The notes under the pieces: generated by a model
Told to the model about the DNA's origin: nothing
The model's database searches: none
Seen by the model: only the letters and a program-made list of their open reading frames with translations
Part shown: in pieces, positions 33,785-42,995 of the stretch
Layout of the letters: each line of letters starts with the position of its first letter
Position numbering within the stretch: position 1 is the stretch's first letter
Program-made: the position numbers and the translations under genes
Assembly (NCBI GenBank): GCA_964364175.1
Contig: CAYILR010000028.1
Span: 1 to 56,862, forward strand
Length of the DNA: 56,862 nt
Source: CAYILR01 sp964364175
GTDB taxonomy: Bacteria > Bdellovibrionota > UBA1018
Direction of reading: 5' to 3'

Positions 33785-33822
33785 TTTCTCTTTTCCCTCA
33801 GCTACTTCTCGGAAGAATTGAG

Positions 33823-34941
33823 TTAAATTTGAATAGATAATCTTAGCGCGTAGCGTCTGTCTTCGTAAGTGCCTATATTGTAACTCATTTCTTCACCATA
33901 CGTGGCGAAGTCGAGGAGGAGTGCTTTGAGATCCAGTCCCAATCCTGCGGCCCAATAGCCTTGGTTCAAGCCTCCTCTGAGCCGTAAAACTCCGTAGGCG
34001 ATCTCACCCCCCATGTGGATGAGGCGGAAGGTGCTGCCATAGGAGTTGTTGCCGATGTCATATGCCTCGATCGCCAGCATGGTTTTATCAAATTTCCAAA
34101 GGCTGTCCCGCTGTGCTGATACCCCGAAACCAAAACGCCGCTTTTGGGGCATAGCCGAGTTTGCAAGTTTCATGGGCTTGGTTGCCATGGGGAAATCTCC
34201 TCCCATGACATTATTCAACGAAGCTCCTGTCATCAACTGCCAGGACTTCCAGCTCCAGGGCAGCCGATAAGTCTCTCCTAAGTCGAAATCGACTTGTCCT
34301 CCTTCACCTCCATTTTTCAAGGGGTTCAGAGAAGCCCCTTGGATGATGTTGGTGAGCGAAATGCCCGACGCCATGGAAAGGCGGTATCGGCCATAAATAT
34401 TAGCACCGATGAGCAGCGATTCGTCTGCCAGAAATTTGCGTGATACACCGATGCTGGGGCCCGCATCCACGATCACCGTCGGATCGATTTGAAAATTTCT
34501 GCGCAAAGACGCATCAGCTTGGGCTGAGGCGCTGACCAAGCCCAATGCGTAACTCATTTTCCCACCACCGACGTTGGGCAAATACACATGAAATGTGTTG
34601 AATTGAGCGCGACCGTGATTATTTTGTCCGGCTGTCTTGGCGATCTTCCCGATCAAAGCGGATTCCCCGCCGCTGAGCCCTCCTTTGAGGCTCTGCGCGA
34701 GTCGAATCATATTCGTATTGGTTTCGACCGACGCATCCAGCAGGTAGAATTTCCAAATTTTGTTGGAAGAGTGCCGAGCTGGGTTTCCACCCAGGAGATT
34801 CTGCTCGTAAAAACCTGTGGTCAGCTGAACGCCGCCCATCCCCGAGGTACGAACGCTTTGGAAGGGATGGATGATTTGTTCGAGTGCCCAAGCGGATGGT
34901 GTAGCATTTGCGAGTATCCAATAAACTATCAGGCCAAACAT
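33823..34941 (-). CDS. Putative outer-membrane beta-barrel protein
   Basis: 372 residues with a signal-like N-terminus (MFGLIVYWILANATPSAWAL). The mature protein is rich in alternating hydrophobic and polar strands with many Gly and aromatic residues, and ends YALRLSIQI. The N-terminal GMGGVQLTTGFYEQNLLGGN resembles the plug region of FadL/PorV-like barrels, as does GNPAR. No clear family beyond that. Its ATG shares its first base with the last base of the upstream lipoprotein gene, so the two are probably coexpressed. Confidence 0.6.
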   Translation of the reverse strand: MFGLIVYWILANATPSAWALEQIIHPFQSVRTSGMGGVQLTTGFYEQNLLGGNPARHSSNKIWKFYLLDASVETNTNMIRLAQSLKGGLSGGESALIGKIAKTAGQNNHGRAQFNTFHVYLPNVGGGKMSYALGLVSASAQADASLRRNFQIDPTVIVDAGPSIGVSRKFLADESLLIGANIYGRYRLSMASGISLTNIIQGASLNPLKNGGEGGQVDFDLGETYRLPWSWKSWQLMTGASLNNVMGGDFPMATKPMKLANSAMPQKRRFGFGVSAQRDSLWKFDKTMLAIEAYDIGNNSYGSTFRLIHMGGEIAYGVLRLRGGLNQGYWAAGLGLDLKALLLDFATYGEEMSYNIGTYEDRRYALRLSIQI

Positions 34942-35783
34942 CAGCTACCCACATCATTTGAAATCAGTGCATACCGGATACAAGGTGCCTGAAGAACAGG
35001 ATCTGATCCTAGGATGCTTCGCACGAAGCCACCCGTTCCCGTGTTGAATTTCCCGGAGGCGTTGAGCTCTTGTTGAAATGCATAGTTCACTGCATTCATC
35101 GCCCCGACAATCATTCCCAGGGTTGGATCGCCAGTGGAGAGGTCGATTCCGGCCAGGCTTCCTGTGAAATCAACCGTGGCTCCCGGCCCCAAGGTGCTCG
35201 TTGAGGCCGCACTGCAAGCAGGTGAGCCAAGGCATCCCAGCGTGGCAGCTGCTGAATCAGCGATGCAGCTGGATGCCTCACGGACGATGCTGTTTTTGTA
35301 AAGCGAGCCGTCACTTCCGATTTGCTCAGCCAGAATTTCTGCGACGAGAGCGAATGAAGCCAAAAATCGGATCAAGCCGCGGAGCTCTTTGCTTACGATG
35401 GTCGTGGAAGCTTTGTAAGCTTCAAAGATCGTTTGGCGTTTGGATTTTGATCCCGGTGCGATCAGTTCGGCCATTTTTGTAACGCCTTTTCCTCCTTGCC
35501 CTGCAGGAATTGCAGTCATGAAAACGCTCATGGTGACACCGGCATTGTCGAGCAGTGCGAATGCCAGCTCGCTTCCTGCTACATCCGCCTTCGCTGAGGA
35601 GAGTTTGCCGTACATTTTTTTCGCACAGGCGATGTCACCTTGATCGAAGCATGCGCGCGCCTCCGAAAGAATTTGCTCATCATCGCCGGGCGAATCAAAA
35701 GCTTCGAATACGTTGCAGGAAGTGAACAATAGGGAAAGGAATGCTGCTGTCACTAGGAGGAGGGATCGATATTGCGTCGGCAT
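34941..35783 (-). CDS. Putative lipoprotein with TPR-like start
   Basis: 280 residues. The N-terminus is a lipoprotein signal ending in LLFTSC. The first mature segment (ILSEARACFDQGDIACAKKM) resembles one tetratricopeptide helix pair. The remainder is Ala/Ser/Gly-rich with several Cys (EASSCIADSAAATLGCLGSP) that could form disulfides. I recognise no family. It is followed, with a one-base overlap, by a predicted outer-membrane barrel, so they may work together on the cell surface. Confidence 0.6.
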   Translation of the reverse strand: MPTQYRSLLLVTAAFLSLLFTSCNVFEAFDSPGDDEQILSEARACFDQGDIACAKKMYGKLSSAKADVAGSELAFALLDNAGVTMSVFMTAIPAGQGGKGVTKMAELIAPGSKSKRQTIFEAYKASTTIVSKELRGLIRFLASFALVAEILAEQIGSDGSLYKNSIVREASSCIADSAAATLGCLGSPACSAASTSTLGPGATVDFTGSLAGIDLSTGDPTLGMIVGAMNAVNYAFQQELNASGKFNTGTGGFVRSILGSDPVLQAPCIRYALISNDVGS

Positions 35784-35795
35784 GCCTCGGAAAAG

Positions 35796-36449
35796 CTATT
35801 TCGCTTGAGGAAGCTTGTAAAGCTTCTTGAGTTGCGTAGCTATTTTTTTTACTTCGCCTTCCAGGCTTTGTAATGAACCGTCATTTTGAATGAGATATGT
35901 CGCGACGCGTGAGCGATCCTGGTCCGATGCTTGCGAGGCAAGCATTTTCTCAGCCAGTTCGGGGCTGATTTTGTTTCTTTCAATCAGGCGCCGCAGTCGG
36001 TTTTCCCGAGATGCTTGAACCACGATCAGGGCGTCGAGTTCTTTGTAGCGACCGGTTTCGACAAGGAGTGCGGCCTCGTACAAGAGCATCGGAACTCCCA
36101 TCGCGAGCATTGTTTTCATGCTGCGTTTTTGTATCAAGGGATGAAGGATGGATTCGAGTTTCTTTTTTGCTTCGGGGTTGGAGAAAATCACCTTTCGAAG
36201 TTCGGCTCGGTCCGCGGTTCCAAAGGTCTCAACGAGCAGGGGGTAGGCTTCGCCATCGGGTGACGAAAGTTCGCGCGCGATCTGGTCGGCATCGACCACT
36301 AAAATCCCATTTTTTACAAAAAATTTTGCAGCTGTGGACTTTCCGCTCGCAATCCCTCCGGTCAAGCCGATAACCCGGATCTTGTTTTTAGATTCCGGCT
36401 TAGGTCGCTTTTTTTTTGGCTTGGTTCCAGAGCGCATCCATCTCCTCAA
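35796..36449 (-). CDS. coaE: Dephospho-CoA kinase
   Basis: The last enzyme of coenzyme A synthesis, phosphorylating the ribose 3'-OH of dephospho-CoA. 217 residues with P-loop GLTGGIASGKST, substrate motif DADQIARELSS, and PLLYEA-like loop PMLLYEAALLVE. The N-terminal 23 residues before the P-loop strand are Lys/Arg-rich and may be over-predicted; ATG 36437 is another start. It overlaps the end of mazG by about 50 bases, so the two genes are coupled. Confidence 0.93.
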   Translation of the reverse strand: MRRWMRSGTKPKKKRPKPESKNKIRVIGLTGGIASGKSTAAKFFVKNGILVVDADQIARELSSPDGEAYPLLVETFGTADRAELRKVIFSNPEAKKKLESILHPLIQKRSMKTMLAMGVPMLLYEAALLVETGRYKELDALIVVQASRENRLRRLIERNKISPELAEKMLASQASDQDRSRVATYLIQNDGSLQSLEGEVKKIATQLKKLYKLPQAK

Positions 36450-37236
36450 GTGAAGACTGTTCGGGGCTTTTTCCTTTTTCTTTCAGAGCTTGTTCAACGA
36501 ATCTGAAACGAGTTTCAAATCGATCCAGCATTTCCCGCAAACTGTCCTCAGGACTGATTTTAAGGAAGTAGGCGATGTTGCACAAGCTAAATAGAACATC
36601 CCCGAGCTCGGCTGATATTCGTGATTTCAGCTTTTCCTGCTGCGCTGGATCTTGAGTGTTTTGAAAGGCGTTGATTTCTTGCTTCAGCTCGCCCAGCTCC
36701 TCTTCAAGCTTTTCAGCAGGTCCCTGCAGGTCTTTCCATTGGAATCCCACCTTAGAGACCTTTTCGATCGTGCGAGAGGCTTTTTGCAAGGAAGGGAGGC
36801 CTTTCGGCATTCCTGCTAGGACGCTGTCTTTTTTTTCCTTTGCCTTTTGCTTCTCCCAATTGAGCAGGGCCTCGTCTGCTGTAGTGGCCTTGTCGTCACC
36901 GAAAACATGGGGGTGGCGGCGGATTAATTTTGCGTTCAGTTCTTGAGCCACTTCTGTAACGTCAAATGCGCCGACTTCAGAAGCCATTTCGGAATGAATC
37001 ATCACTTGCATCAGGAGGTCGCCGAGTTCCTCGCGAAAAGGAATGCGTATCTTGTCTTTTTTTAAGTCCTCGGATGTATGAATTTGATCTACGATGTCCA
37101 GAACTTCGTAGGCTTCCTCAATCAAATAAGGGCGGAGGCTCTGATGAGTTTGCGCACGGTCCCAGGGGCATCCGCCCGGAGCCCTCAAACGATGAACGGT
37201 CTCGATCAAATCTTTCCAAGATTGAGATTGTGTCAT
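36400..37236 (-). CDS. mazG: Nucleoside triphosphate pyrophosphohydrolase MazG
   Basis: 278 residues from ATG 37236; a longer frame reaching 37383 lacks family support and would run into divergent ybeY. Two MazG domains are visible. The first has LRAPGGCPWDRAQTHQSLRP, EEAYEVLDIVD and FREELGDLLMQVMIHSEMA. The second has EELGELKQEI and ELGDVLFSLCNIAY. EExxE and ExxD Mg-binding motifs are present in both. It removes pyrophosphate from NTPs, cleaning nucleotide pools. Divergent from ybeY with only 20 bases between starts. Confidence 0.93.
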   Translation of the reverse strand: MTQSQSWKDLIETVHRLRAPGGCPWDRAQTHQSLRPYLIEEAYEVLDIVDQIHTSEDLKKDKIRIPFREELGDLLMQVMIHSEMASEVGAFDVTEVAQELNAKLIRRHPHVFGDDKATTADEALLNWEKQKAKEKKDSVLAGMPKGLPSLQKASRTIEKVSKVGFQWKDLQGPAEKLEEELGELKQEINAFQNTQDPAQQEKLKSRISAELGDVLFSLCNIAYFLKISPEDSLREMLDRFETRFRFVEQALKEKGKSPEQSSLEEMDALWNQAKKKAT

Positions 37237-37256
37237 TTGGCGTATATAGAACGAAC

Positions 37257-37703
37257 ATGACCGTAGTCCAAGCCAGAAAACGACTTTCTCTCGTCCTGAA
37301 GAAAGTACAGCTCGTTGTAAAACCACAAGTGCCATGCAAGGAGGCCAATTTGCTTTGGGTCGGAACGCGTTCTCGGATGGCACGGATCAATCGCCAGGCG
37401 AGAGGGAAAAATCAACCCACCGATGTTTTGAGCTTTCCAGCACCGAAGGTGTTTCAAAAACAGGGATTCCTGGGAGAGCTGGTGATTTGTGTGCCGGTTT
37501 TGCGCGAGCAGGCGAGGGAACAGGGACACTCCATAGCCGAGGAATTGGATATTTTATTGGTTCATGGGGTTCTTCATTTACTGGGCTATGATCATGAGCG
37601 TGGCCCTGCTGCGGCCCGAAAAATGGCAAAAATGGAGCTAAAAATCCTTTCGATCTTGTCGAATCAGCCCAGTTACACTGGCCTGATTCAGAGAAACAGC
37701 TGA
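37257..37703 (+). CDS. ybeY: Endoribonuclease YbeY
   Basis: 148 residues from ATG 37257; the frame is open further upstream but that part is antisense to mazG. The Zn-binding HGVLHLLGYDHE motif near residue 105-116 is the family signature (HGxLHLxGYDH), with NQPTDVLSFPAP before it. YbeY acts in 16S rRNA 3' end maturation and ribosome quality control. A 65-base AT-rich gap separates it from the next gene and includes a palindromic operator-like motif. Confidence 0.93.
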   Translation: MTVVQARKRLSLVLKKVQLVVKPQVPCKEANLLWVGTRSRMARINRQARGKNQPTDVLSFPAPKVFQKQGFLGELVICVPVLREQAREQGHSIAEELDILLVHGVLHLLGYDHERGPAAARKMAKMELKILSILSNQPSYTGLIQRNS

Positions 37704-37738
37704 TCCTTCCCCCTCATCAAAAAAAAGATAACTTTATT

Positions 37739-37759
37739 ATTGTACTAAAATAGTGTAAT
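37739..37759. promoter_or_regulatory. 21-bp palindromic operator-like motif before the exported hydrolase
   Basis: ATTGTAC, seven bases (TAAAATA), GTGTAAT. Same arms and same 7-base spacing as the site at 22260-22280 before fliL. It ends 9 bases before the GTG start of the hydrolase, so a bound protein would block transcription or early elongation. This links the gene to possible co-regulation with the flagellar late-basal-body operon. Confidence 0.5.
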
Positions 37760-37768
37760 AAAACGAAT

Positions 37769-39007
37769 GTGAATCAATTCAAATTCCTGCTGGCAATGCT
37801 GGTAATGAGTATTACTTCGGGGCAAAATACAGCAAAAGCTGACTGGAACGCCGCAGCCATGCAGTGGGCGGAGCGGTTTAGTTCGCAACCCGTCAAGTTC
37901 AGCAACGGCGGACTGATCTCGATTTGGGCCAATGCTCAGGTCAAGCGATATGCGATCAGTCCCCCAGAGTATTCCAGGTTATTTATTACCTATCCCAAAT
38001 TCAAAAACGGCGGCGGTGTCAACACCGTCTTGAGAAACTTGGGCAAAACTGCGCCATTGGTGGTTTATCTATCCGGGGTTTTCGGGAACGCGGAGGATGA
38101 TTTTGGGTTCCGCGCTGTCGAGTGGTTTGCCAGTCGAGGCTATCATGTACTGGTTCTTCCCAACGCCTGGGGACGTAGTTATTTGGAACGAGAGCCATCT
38201 TACGATCCAGGAGACGTGGAGAACGAAGCCAAATTTGTCCTGGCTGCCATCCGTCAGGGAATCCAGGCGATCGGCGAGTCCCAAGTGAGTCGAGTGGAGC
38301 TGGTGGGCGAAAGCTACGGAGGATTTCTGGCCTCAGCGGTAGCAGTGCTCGACGCCAACAGCCGCAAGCCCTTGATTCAAGGGTCCTATACATTGATTAG
38401 CCCGCCATTCAATGTTTTGAAGGCAATTGCCAATATTGATCAGATCATGAATGAAACCGATGGAGGTTTCAGGCAGCGCTGCGTGGGTGATGGGTATCGA
38501 ATTTACAGATATTTTGCAGAAATGCTTCTGGCCAGTCGAGAGGCATGGATTTCAAGTGAATTGGAGTCTTGTGGCAGTGCTCTTCTGGTGCATTGGATGC
38601 AGGATTTAATGGTGGATGCGGCCAGACGTTTGGATCGGATGAGGGGATTGGGCAAGGCACCTGATGCTCAGCGGAATTTAACAGCGTTCGAAGATTGGAA
38701 ATCCAAGCTAAGATTTGAAACGGTTGTTCGTGAATACACACCAACAGTATATTTAAAAGCCATGAGGAATAGAAGGTCGCAGACGCTGACTGGCATTCTG
38801 GTGAATCTGCCCAGAGAGGCGCAAAGTCGTGTCCGAATCATCACTGCTCAAGACGACATGCTCAATTTAGGAGCAATCTCCTGCAACGCCAACGAATTTG
38901 GCTTAACGTCATCCAACCTCATTATGTTGCCATGGGGCGGTCACATCGGTTTTACGGAATTGCCAGAATTTCAAAATTTTATCGATGTAATTTTTACACA
39001 ACAATAA
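37769..39007 (+). CDS. Exported alpha/beta hydrolase
   Basis: 412 residues with a signal peptide (about 1-24, ending TAKADW). The hydrolase core shows the oxyanion region VVYLSGVFGNAEDDFGF, nucleophile elbow GESYGG (Ser182), candidate acid DD at 362-363 (ITAQDDML), and His392 (WGGHIGF) at the expected spacing. An insertion of about 100 helical residues between elbow and acid would form a lid. Substrate unknown: esterase, lipase or peptidase are all possible. GTG start with no clear ribosome-binding sequence. It is 47 bases upstream of the AAA+/M41 gene in the same direction, and may share its transcript. Confidence 0.75.
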   Translation: MNQFKFLLAMLVMSITSGQNTAKADWNAAAMQWAERFSSQPVKFSNGGLISIWANAQVKRYAISPPEYSRLFITYPKFKNGGGVNTVLRNLGKTAPLVVYLSGVFGNAEDDFGFRAVEWFASRGYHVLVLPNAWGRSYLEREPSYDPGDVENEAKFVLAAIRQGIQAIGESQVSRVELVGESYGGFLASAVAVLDANSRKPLIQGSYTLISPPFNVLKAIANIDQIMNETDGGFRQRCVGDGYRIYRYFAEMLLASREAWISSELESCGSALLVHWMQDLMVDAARRLDRMRGLGKAPDAQRNLTAFEDWKSKLRFETVVREYTPTVYLKAMRNRRSQTLTGILVNLPREAQSRVRIITAQDDMLNLGAISCNANEFGLTSSNLIMLPWGGHIGFTELPEFQNFIDVIFTQQ

Positions 39008-39054
39008 TTGATATACTTGACTAATATATTGAAAATATGTAATTAAGACGTTGC

Positions 39055-42000
39055 ATGAATTCCGTATTGAGATGCTATTTTGTGAAGTTGTTGGTGGTGG
39101 GTGCTTTATTGCTTGGGGCTTTGACTGGCTCGGTAACTGTTGTTGCTGCGCAGAGTCCTAGTCTTCGTGAGCTAGTGCAGGAAAGTCTGCAAAAAAGATC
39201 AGGCAAAGATCGACTTCTTGTTGAGATGGTTTTCCGAGTAATCCTCGGAGATTTGGATTCTGAAAAATCTACTGAGGCAGCTAGTACTGGTAATGAATTC
39301 AACTATCTTGTAGGCCGAGAAAAAGAAATTTCTGAGATTCTTCAAGTTTTAAGTCGTGTTCGTGGAGCAAAATCTGTCGCCCTTGTAGGGGAAGCAGGAG
39401 TAGGCAAGTCAGCAGTGATTCAAGGTGTTTTGAAAAAGATTAGGAATCAAAACGTAGGCACCGAGGAAACGGTTTTATCGCGTGCTTTACCTCCGGGTAC
39501 GAAAGTGGTTTCGATTAATCCACAAGGGCTTGTTTCGATTTGGCAGTGGTTAGTTTTAGCTGAACTCATGCCTGCCAATCTACCAGAGCCCATGGCAGCC
39601 CGTCTTGTGACCAGTGAATTATTTAGGGCAATACACCTGGTTCAATCTGATTTGAATCAAGCAGGCCATAGAGCGCCAATCGTTTTGCGGATTGAAAGGC
39701 TCGAGGAATTTGATCCACCTCAATTTATTGCAATTCAAGATGAACTCAACGGACCTGATCCAATTACACTGATCTTGGAGGGGACTAAAGAGTCCTACGA
39801 GCAAATGATCAGAATAGCGCCTGCGTTGAATAGATGGATTGTCATGGAGGAGCTCACTGAGCCTTCCGAATCAGAAACACTTGAGATGATCAAAAAAAGT
39901 GCTTGGCTAGATCAAATCAAAAATCAATATCGGTTGCAGTATTCCGAGGAAGTGCTTGCAGCTGCAGTTCGAAATTCCTATTTATTGACGTCACATACCA
40001 AGGCCCAGCCGGAGGCATCCTTTGAGTTTATTCAGGATCTTGCAATTTATGTTGGATACCGTGATTTAGAGAATAGTGATTCAAACAAAACAAAAATCCC
40101 CACACTCAAAGACGTGAGTGAGTATGTTTCGACTCGGACTAAGTTGCCTGTGGATGGCAGTGATCGAAAGGCTGTTAATAAATTTTTTGATCGTGTTGAA
40201 GAAGAAATGAACAAACGGATTATAGATCAACCTCGACTCACCAGAGATTTGGTGGCTGCTGCCAAAGGCTTAGTTACGTCAGGAGCCAAAAAACAAGTTC
40301 GAAGCGTAATGGTACTAGGACCCACTGGGGTTGGTAAGACTGAATCCATTGAGGAATTAGTCGATATTATTTTCGGATCTGCTGGAAAGGAAGTTCTTTT
40401 CAAACTCAAGGGTACAGAACTCCAAATGGAAAATGATGTCACCAAGCTTGTAAGCTCTCCCCCCGGTTACATAGGCCATGACCCGCTCGGTGGTCCTTTG
40501 GTCAAATTCATGAGAGGAAAAGAATTTGTAGTTCTACAGGTAGATGAAGTCGAAAAGGCACATAAAAACGTCAATCAGCTTTTGATGGAGCTTAACGATA
40601 AAGGAATTATATCGGACGTGGAGGTTGGGAAGCTTTTAATTGTCTACACGGGCAATCAGGGAGCCAAAGAGATGGCTACGGACCTGAGTGTTAATGCGTC
40701 ACCCGAGCAGATTAACGCTCGAATGGACAAACTCACGGTGTCGGAGATTAAGGGATTTTTTAGATCAATTAATAAAAAAGGTGAAGAACCCAAGTGGACC
40801 CCTGAGATGCTTCAGAGAATCAGTGATTTTATTCCTGCTGGACCCATCTCTTTTGAATCAGCTGTGAAGATCGCTACACTTAAAGTTGAAAAATATAAAC
40901 TTGAACTGATGATGAATGAAGGAGTGGAAATCAGTGTTGATCCTGAGGTTACGCGATGGATGACACAAACAGCATATACACCGCTTGAAGGCGCAAGAGT
41001 GGTAGCAAACCAAGTTAAAAAAGTATTGGAGCGAATCACTGACAGTGTTGAAGCAGGACGTGGTCAGAAATTCAAAGTCGAACTAGCCACAAAACCTAAG
41101 AGCAAAACAGCTGTTTGGATCCCCACCTTAATTGCTACGGATTTGTCTTCTGGAAAGAAAATCACCGAAGTCACATTTCCAGATCCCCCCAAGTATCTGG
41201 CCATTCAAGATCCAAGATATATGACGATCCTAGATAACCTAGAATCCAATATGAATCAGCATATTCGCGGTCAGACTCATGCAATTGGCCCAATCGCAAA
41301 AGCGATTCGGAAGCGTTCGGTTGAGCCGTCTGAGATTAGTCAAATGTTGACGATCTCTCTGAATGGCCCTACCGGAAACGGCAAGACAGAAACGATGAAG
41401 GCGCTTGCACATGAGCTTCTCGGAGACAACAAAAGGGGAATATTGGTTGAAGGTGCGCAGATTCAAACGATCGAGCAACTCAGAGAAAAGCTGTTCGATG
41501 TGATCGATCAGGGCAAGAATACCTACCCCGAAGGTTTTGTGATCACACTAGATGAGTGGAATAACATGGGAAAACAATATAACTCTACAGCACGAGAATC
41601 ATTGTTTGATGCGCTTTATACCCTGATTGACGAGTCCAAATACACCAATAGCAAAGGTGAGGCTAAAGAGTGCCCAAATGTGATTTTGATGCTAACGAGC
41701 AATATCGGAGCAGAGCGTTTTGATGGTGCAGCTGACGATAATATGAAACAGTTGCATCTCAAAAATCTGACAAAGCCAGGGGTGGTCGAGCAAATGATGA
41801 TAGCGGATGGAATTCCAAAGCCTCTTGTCTATCGAATACCTTACAAGCTGATTTATGGTCCGCTATCAACAGGTGATCGTATTTTTATTCAAGAAAAATT
41901 TATTAACAAATATCTTGTACCTATTGCAGAAAAACATGGAATCAAGATTGAAGTCAGTGAAGAGACCAAAATTCAGCTCAGTCGATTGTTTTTTCCGCTT

Positions 42001-42972
42001 GAGCAAGGATCTCGTGGGAATCGCAATTTTGTGAAGAACGACTTGGGATCAGTGATTTCAGAGAGTATTTTGAGTAATTTGTCTCAGATCGATTCTGCAG
42101 TTGCGAATGGGCAGATTCCTGTGTTGCGAATCTCAATCGATTATCCGTTTCCAGAAAAACCATGGGCTGTGGATTCAGAATTATTTCTTCAATTGAAAAA
42201 AACAAAACCGGTGTTGATTGCAGAATGGGTGAATGCTGGAAAAGGTTTCAAGGGCTATCAGGCAGAGGCTCAGACGAGTTCGGAAGACCGAATTGTTGAA
42301 AAGCAGCATGCATTACAAATTATTGGACATGAGAATGGACATTTGCTGACTAATGAGCATCTCAATAAACCTGCAGGCCCGTTTCAATTTCTAACTGTTA
42401 GGGGTGCTGCTGGTTATGGTGGATATTTTAATTCCGAGGAGGATCTGATTACTTTTGAGAATCATTCCCGTGATTTGAAATCCTTTATTCGCGACATGGC
42501 GGTCTATGCAGGGGGAATGGTCGGACAGGGCCTTTTGGGATTCCCTCGAACTGCTGGCTGGGGTGGCGGCAAAGGATCCGATTTAGATGGTATGTATAGA
42601 ATCGCTCACCGAGCGATTACGGAACTAGGCATGGTTGAGGGAATGGAATACTCTGCCCCCGAATCGTCCCGAAGTGATGCAATGACGAGTGAAGCAAGGA
42701 AACAGAAAGTTGAAGCAAAAGCACAGCAGTTGATTTCTGCTGCAATTGAACTAGCAGAAAAAGTACTCAACCATCCGATGGTCAAAGAGCAGCATGCAAA
42801 GCTTACAGAAATCGTGCTGAATCAGGGGACACTCCTGCCAGAAGAGCTCAATAAACTGATTGGTAAAAATATTCTTCCTAAAGCTGAGATGGAAAAAATG
42901 GTCGATGAGGTGATCAGCAAGCACCATATTCAGGGAACGGCCTGCTCAGATTTGCTGAGTTCCAAGGAATAG
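39055..42972 (+). CDS. Signal-bearing triple AAA+ ATPase with C-terminal FtsH-like (M41) zinc peptidase domain
   Basis: 1305 residues. A hydrophobic N-terminus (about 11-32, VTVVAAQ) looks like a signal peptide or single anchor. Module 1 (about 82-340) resembles ClpB NBD1 with Walker A GEAGVGKS (112-119), but its Walker B is degenerate (IVLRIERLEE). Module 2 (about 375-690) is ClpB-NBD2-like: GPTGVGKT (422-429), pore loop PPGYIG (469-474), VVLQVDEVEKAH (D497/E498). Module 3 (about 725-1030): GPTGNGKT (771-778), FVITLDEW (D833/E834), TSN sensor. The C-terminal domain has HENGH (1092-1096) and, 80 residues on, GSDLDG (D1176) followed by RAITELGM, the layout of FtsH peptidase (HEAGH, Asp ligand, MVTEYGM). 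So Clp-like unfoldase and FtsH-like protease parts appear to share one chain. The gene is more AT-rich than its neighbours. ATP supply outside the membrane would be a problem, so topology is open. Confidence 0.8.
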   Translation: MNSVLRCYFVKLLVVGALLLGALTGSVTVVAAQSPSLRELVQESLQKRSGKDRLLVEMVFRVILGDLDSEKSTEAASTGNEFNYLVGREKEISEILQVLSRVRGAKSVALVGEAGVGKSAVIQGVLKKIRNQNVGTEETVLSRALPPGTKVVSINPQGLVSIWQWLVLAELMPANLPEPMAARLVTSELFRAIHLVQSDLNQAGHRAPIVLRIERLEEFDPPQFIAIQDELNGPDPITLILEGTKESYEQMIRIAPALNRWIVMEELTEPSESETLEMIKKSAWLDQIKNQYRLQYSEEVLAAAVRNSYLLTSHTKAQPEASFEFIQDLAIYVGYRDLENSDSNKTKIPTLKDVSEYVSTRTKLPVDGSDRKAVNKFFDRVEEEMNKRIIDQPRLTRDLVAAAKGLVTSGAKKQVRSVMVLGPTGVGKTESIEELVDIIFGSAGKEVLFKLKGTELQMENDVTKLVSSPPGYIGHDPLGGPLVKFMRGKEFVVLQVDEVEKAHKNVNQLLMELNDKGIISDVEVGKLLIVYTGNQGAKEMATDLSVNASPEQINARMDKLTVSEIKGFFRSINKKGEEPKWTPEMLQRISDFIPAGPISFESAVKIATLKVEKYKLELMMNEGVEISVDPEVTRWMTQTAYTPLEGARVVANQVKKVLERITDSVEAGRGQKFKVELATKPKSKTAVWIPTLIATDLSSGKKITEVTFPDPPKYLAIQDPRYMTILDNLESNMNQHIRGQTHAIGPIAKAIRKRSVEPSEISQMLTISLNGPTGNGKTETMKALAHELLGDNKRGILVEGAQIQTIEQLREKLFDVIDQGKNTYPEGFVITLDEWNNMGKQYNSTARESLFDALYTLIDESKYTNSKGEAKECPNVILMLTSNIGAERFDGAADDNMKQLHLKNLTKPGVVEQMMIADGIPKPLVYRIPYKLIYGPLSTGDRIFIQEKFINKYLVPIAEKHGIKIEVSEETKIQLSRLFFPLEQGSRGNRNFVKNDLGSVISESILSNLSQIDSAVANGQIPVLRISIDYPFPEKPWAVDSELFLQLKKTKPVLIAEWVNAGKGFKGYQAEAQTSSEDRIVEKQHALQIIGHENGHLLTNEHLNKPAGPFQFLTVRGAAGYGGYFNSEEDLITFENHSRDLKSFIRDMAVYAGGMVGQGLLGFPRTAGWGGGKGSDLDGMYRIAHRAITELGMVEGMEYSAPESSRSDAMTSEARKQKVEAKAQQLISAAIELAEKVLNHPMVKEQHAKLTEIVLNQGTLLPEELNKLIGKNILPKAEMEKMVDEVISKHHIQGTACSDLLSSKE

Positions 42973-42995
42973 TAGTTAATACACAAACCCGCCCA

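Noticed and set aside
34588..34992. Plus-strand reading frame of 134 codons in the outer-membrane protein gene
   Set aside because: It is antisense to a gene with a clear signal peptide and strand pattern and has no coding features of its own.
36966..37256. N-terminal extension of ybeY
   Set aside because: This part is antisense to the conserved mazG start; ybeY similarity begins only after 37257.
39008..39045. Promoter TTGATA/TTGACT before the AAA+/M41 gene
   Set aside because: No matching -10 at 16-18 bases from either candidate; the AT-rich gap is suggestive but not enough to call.
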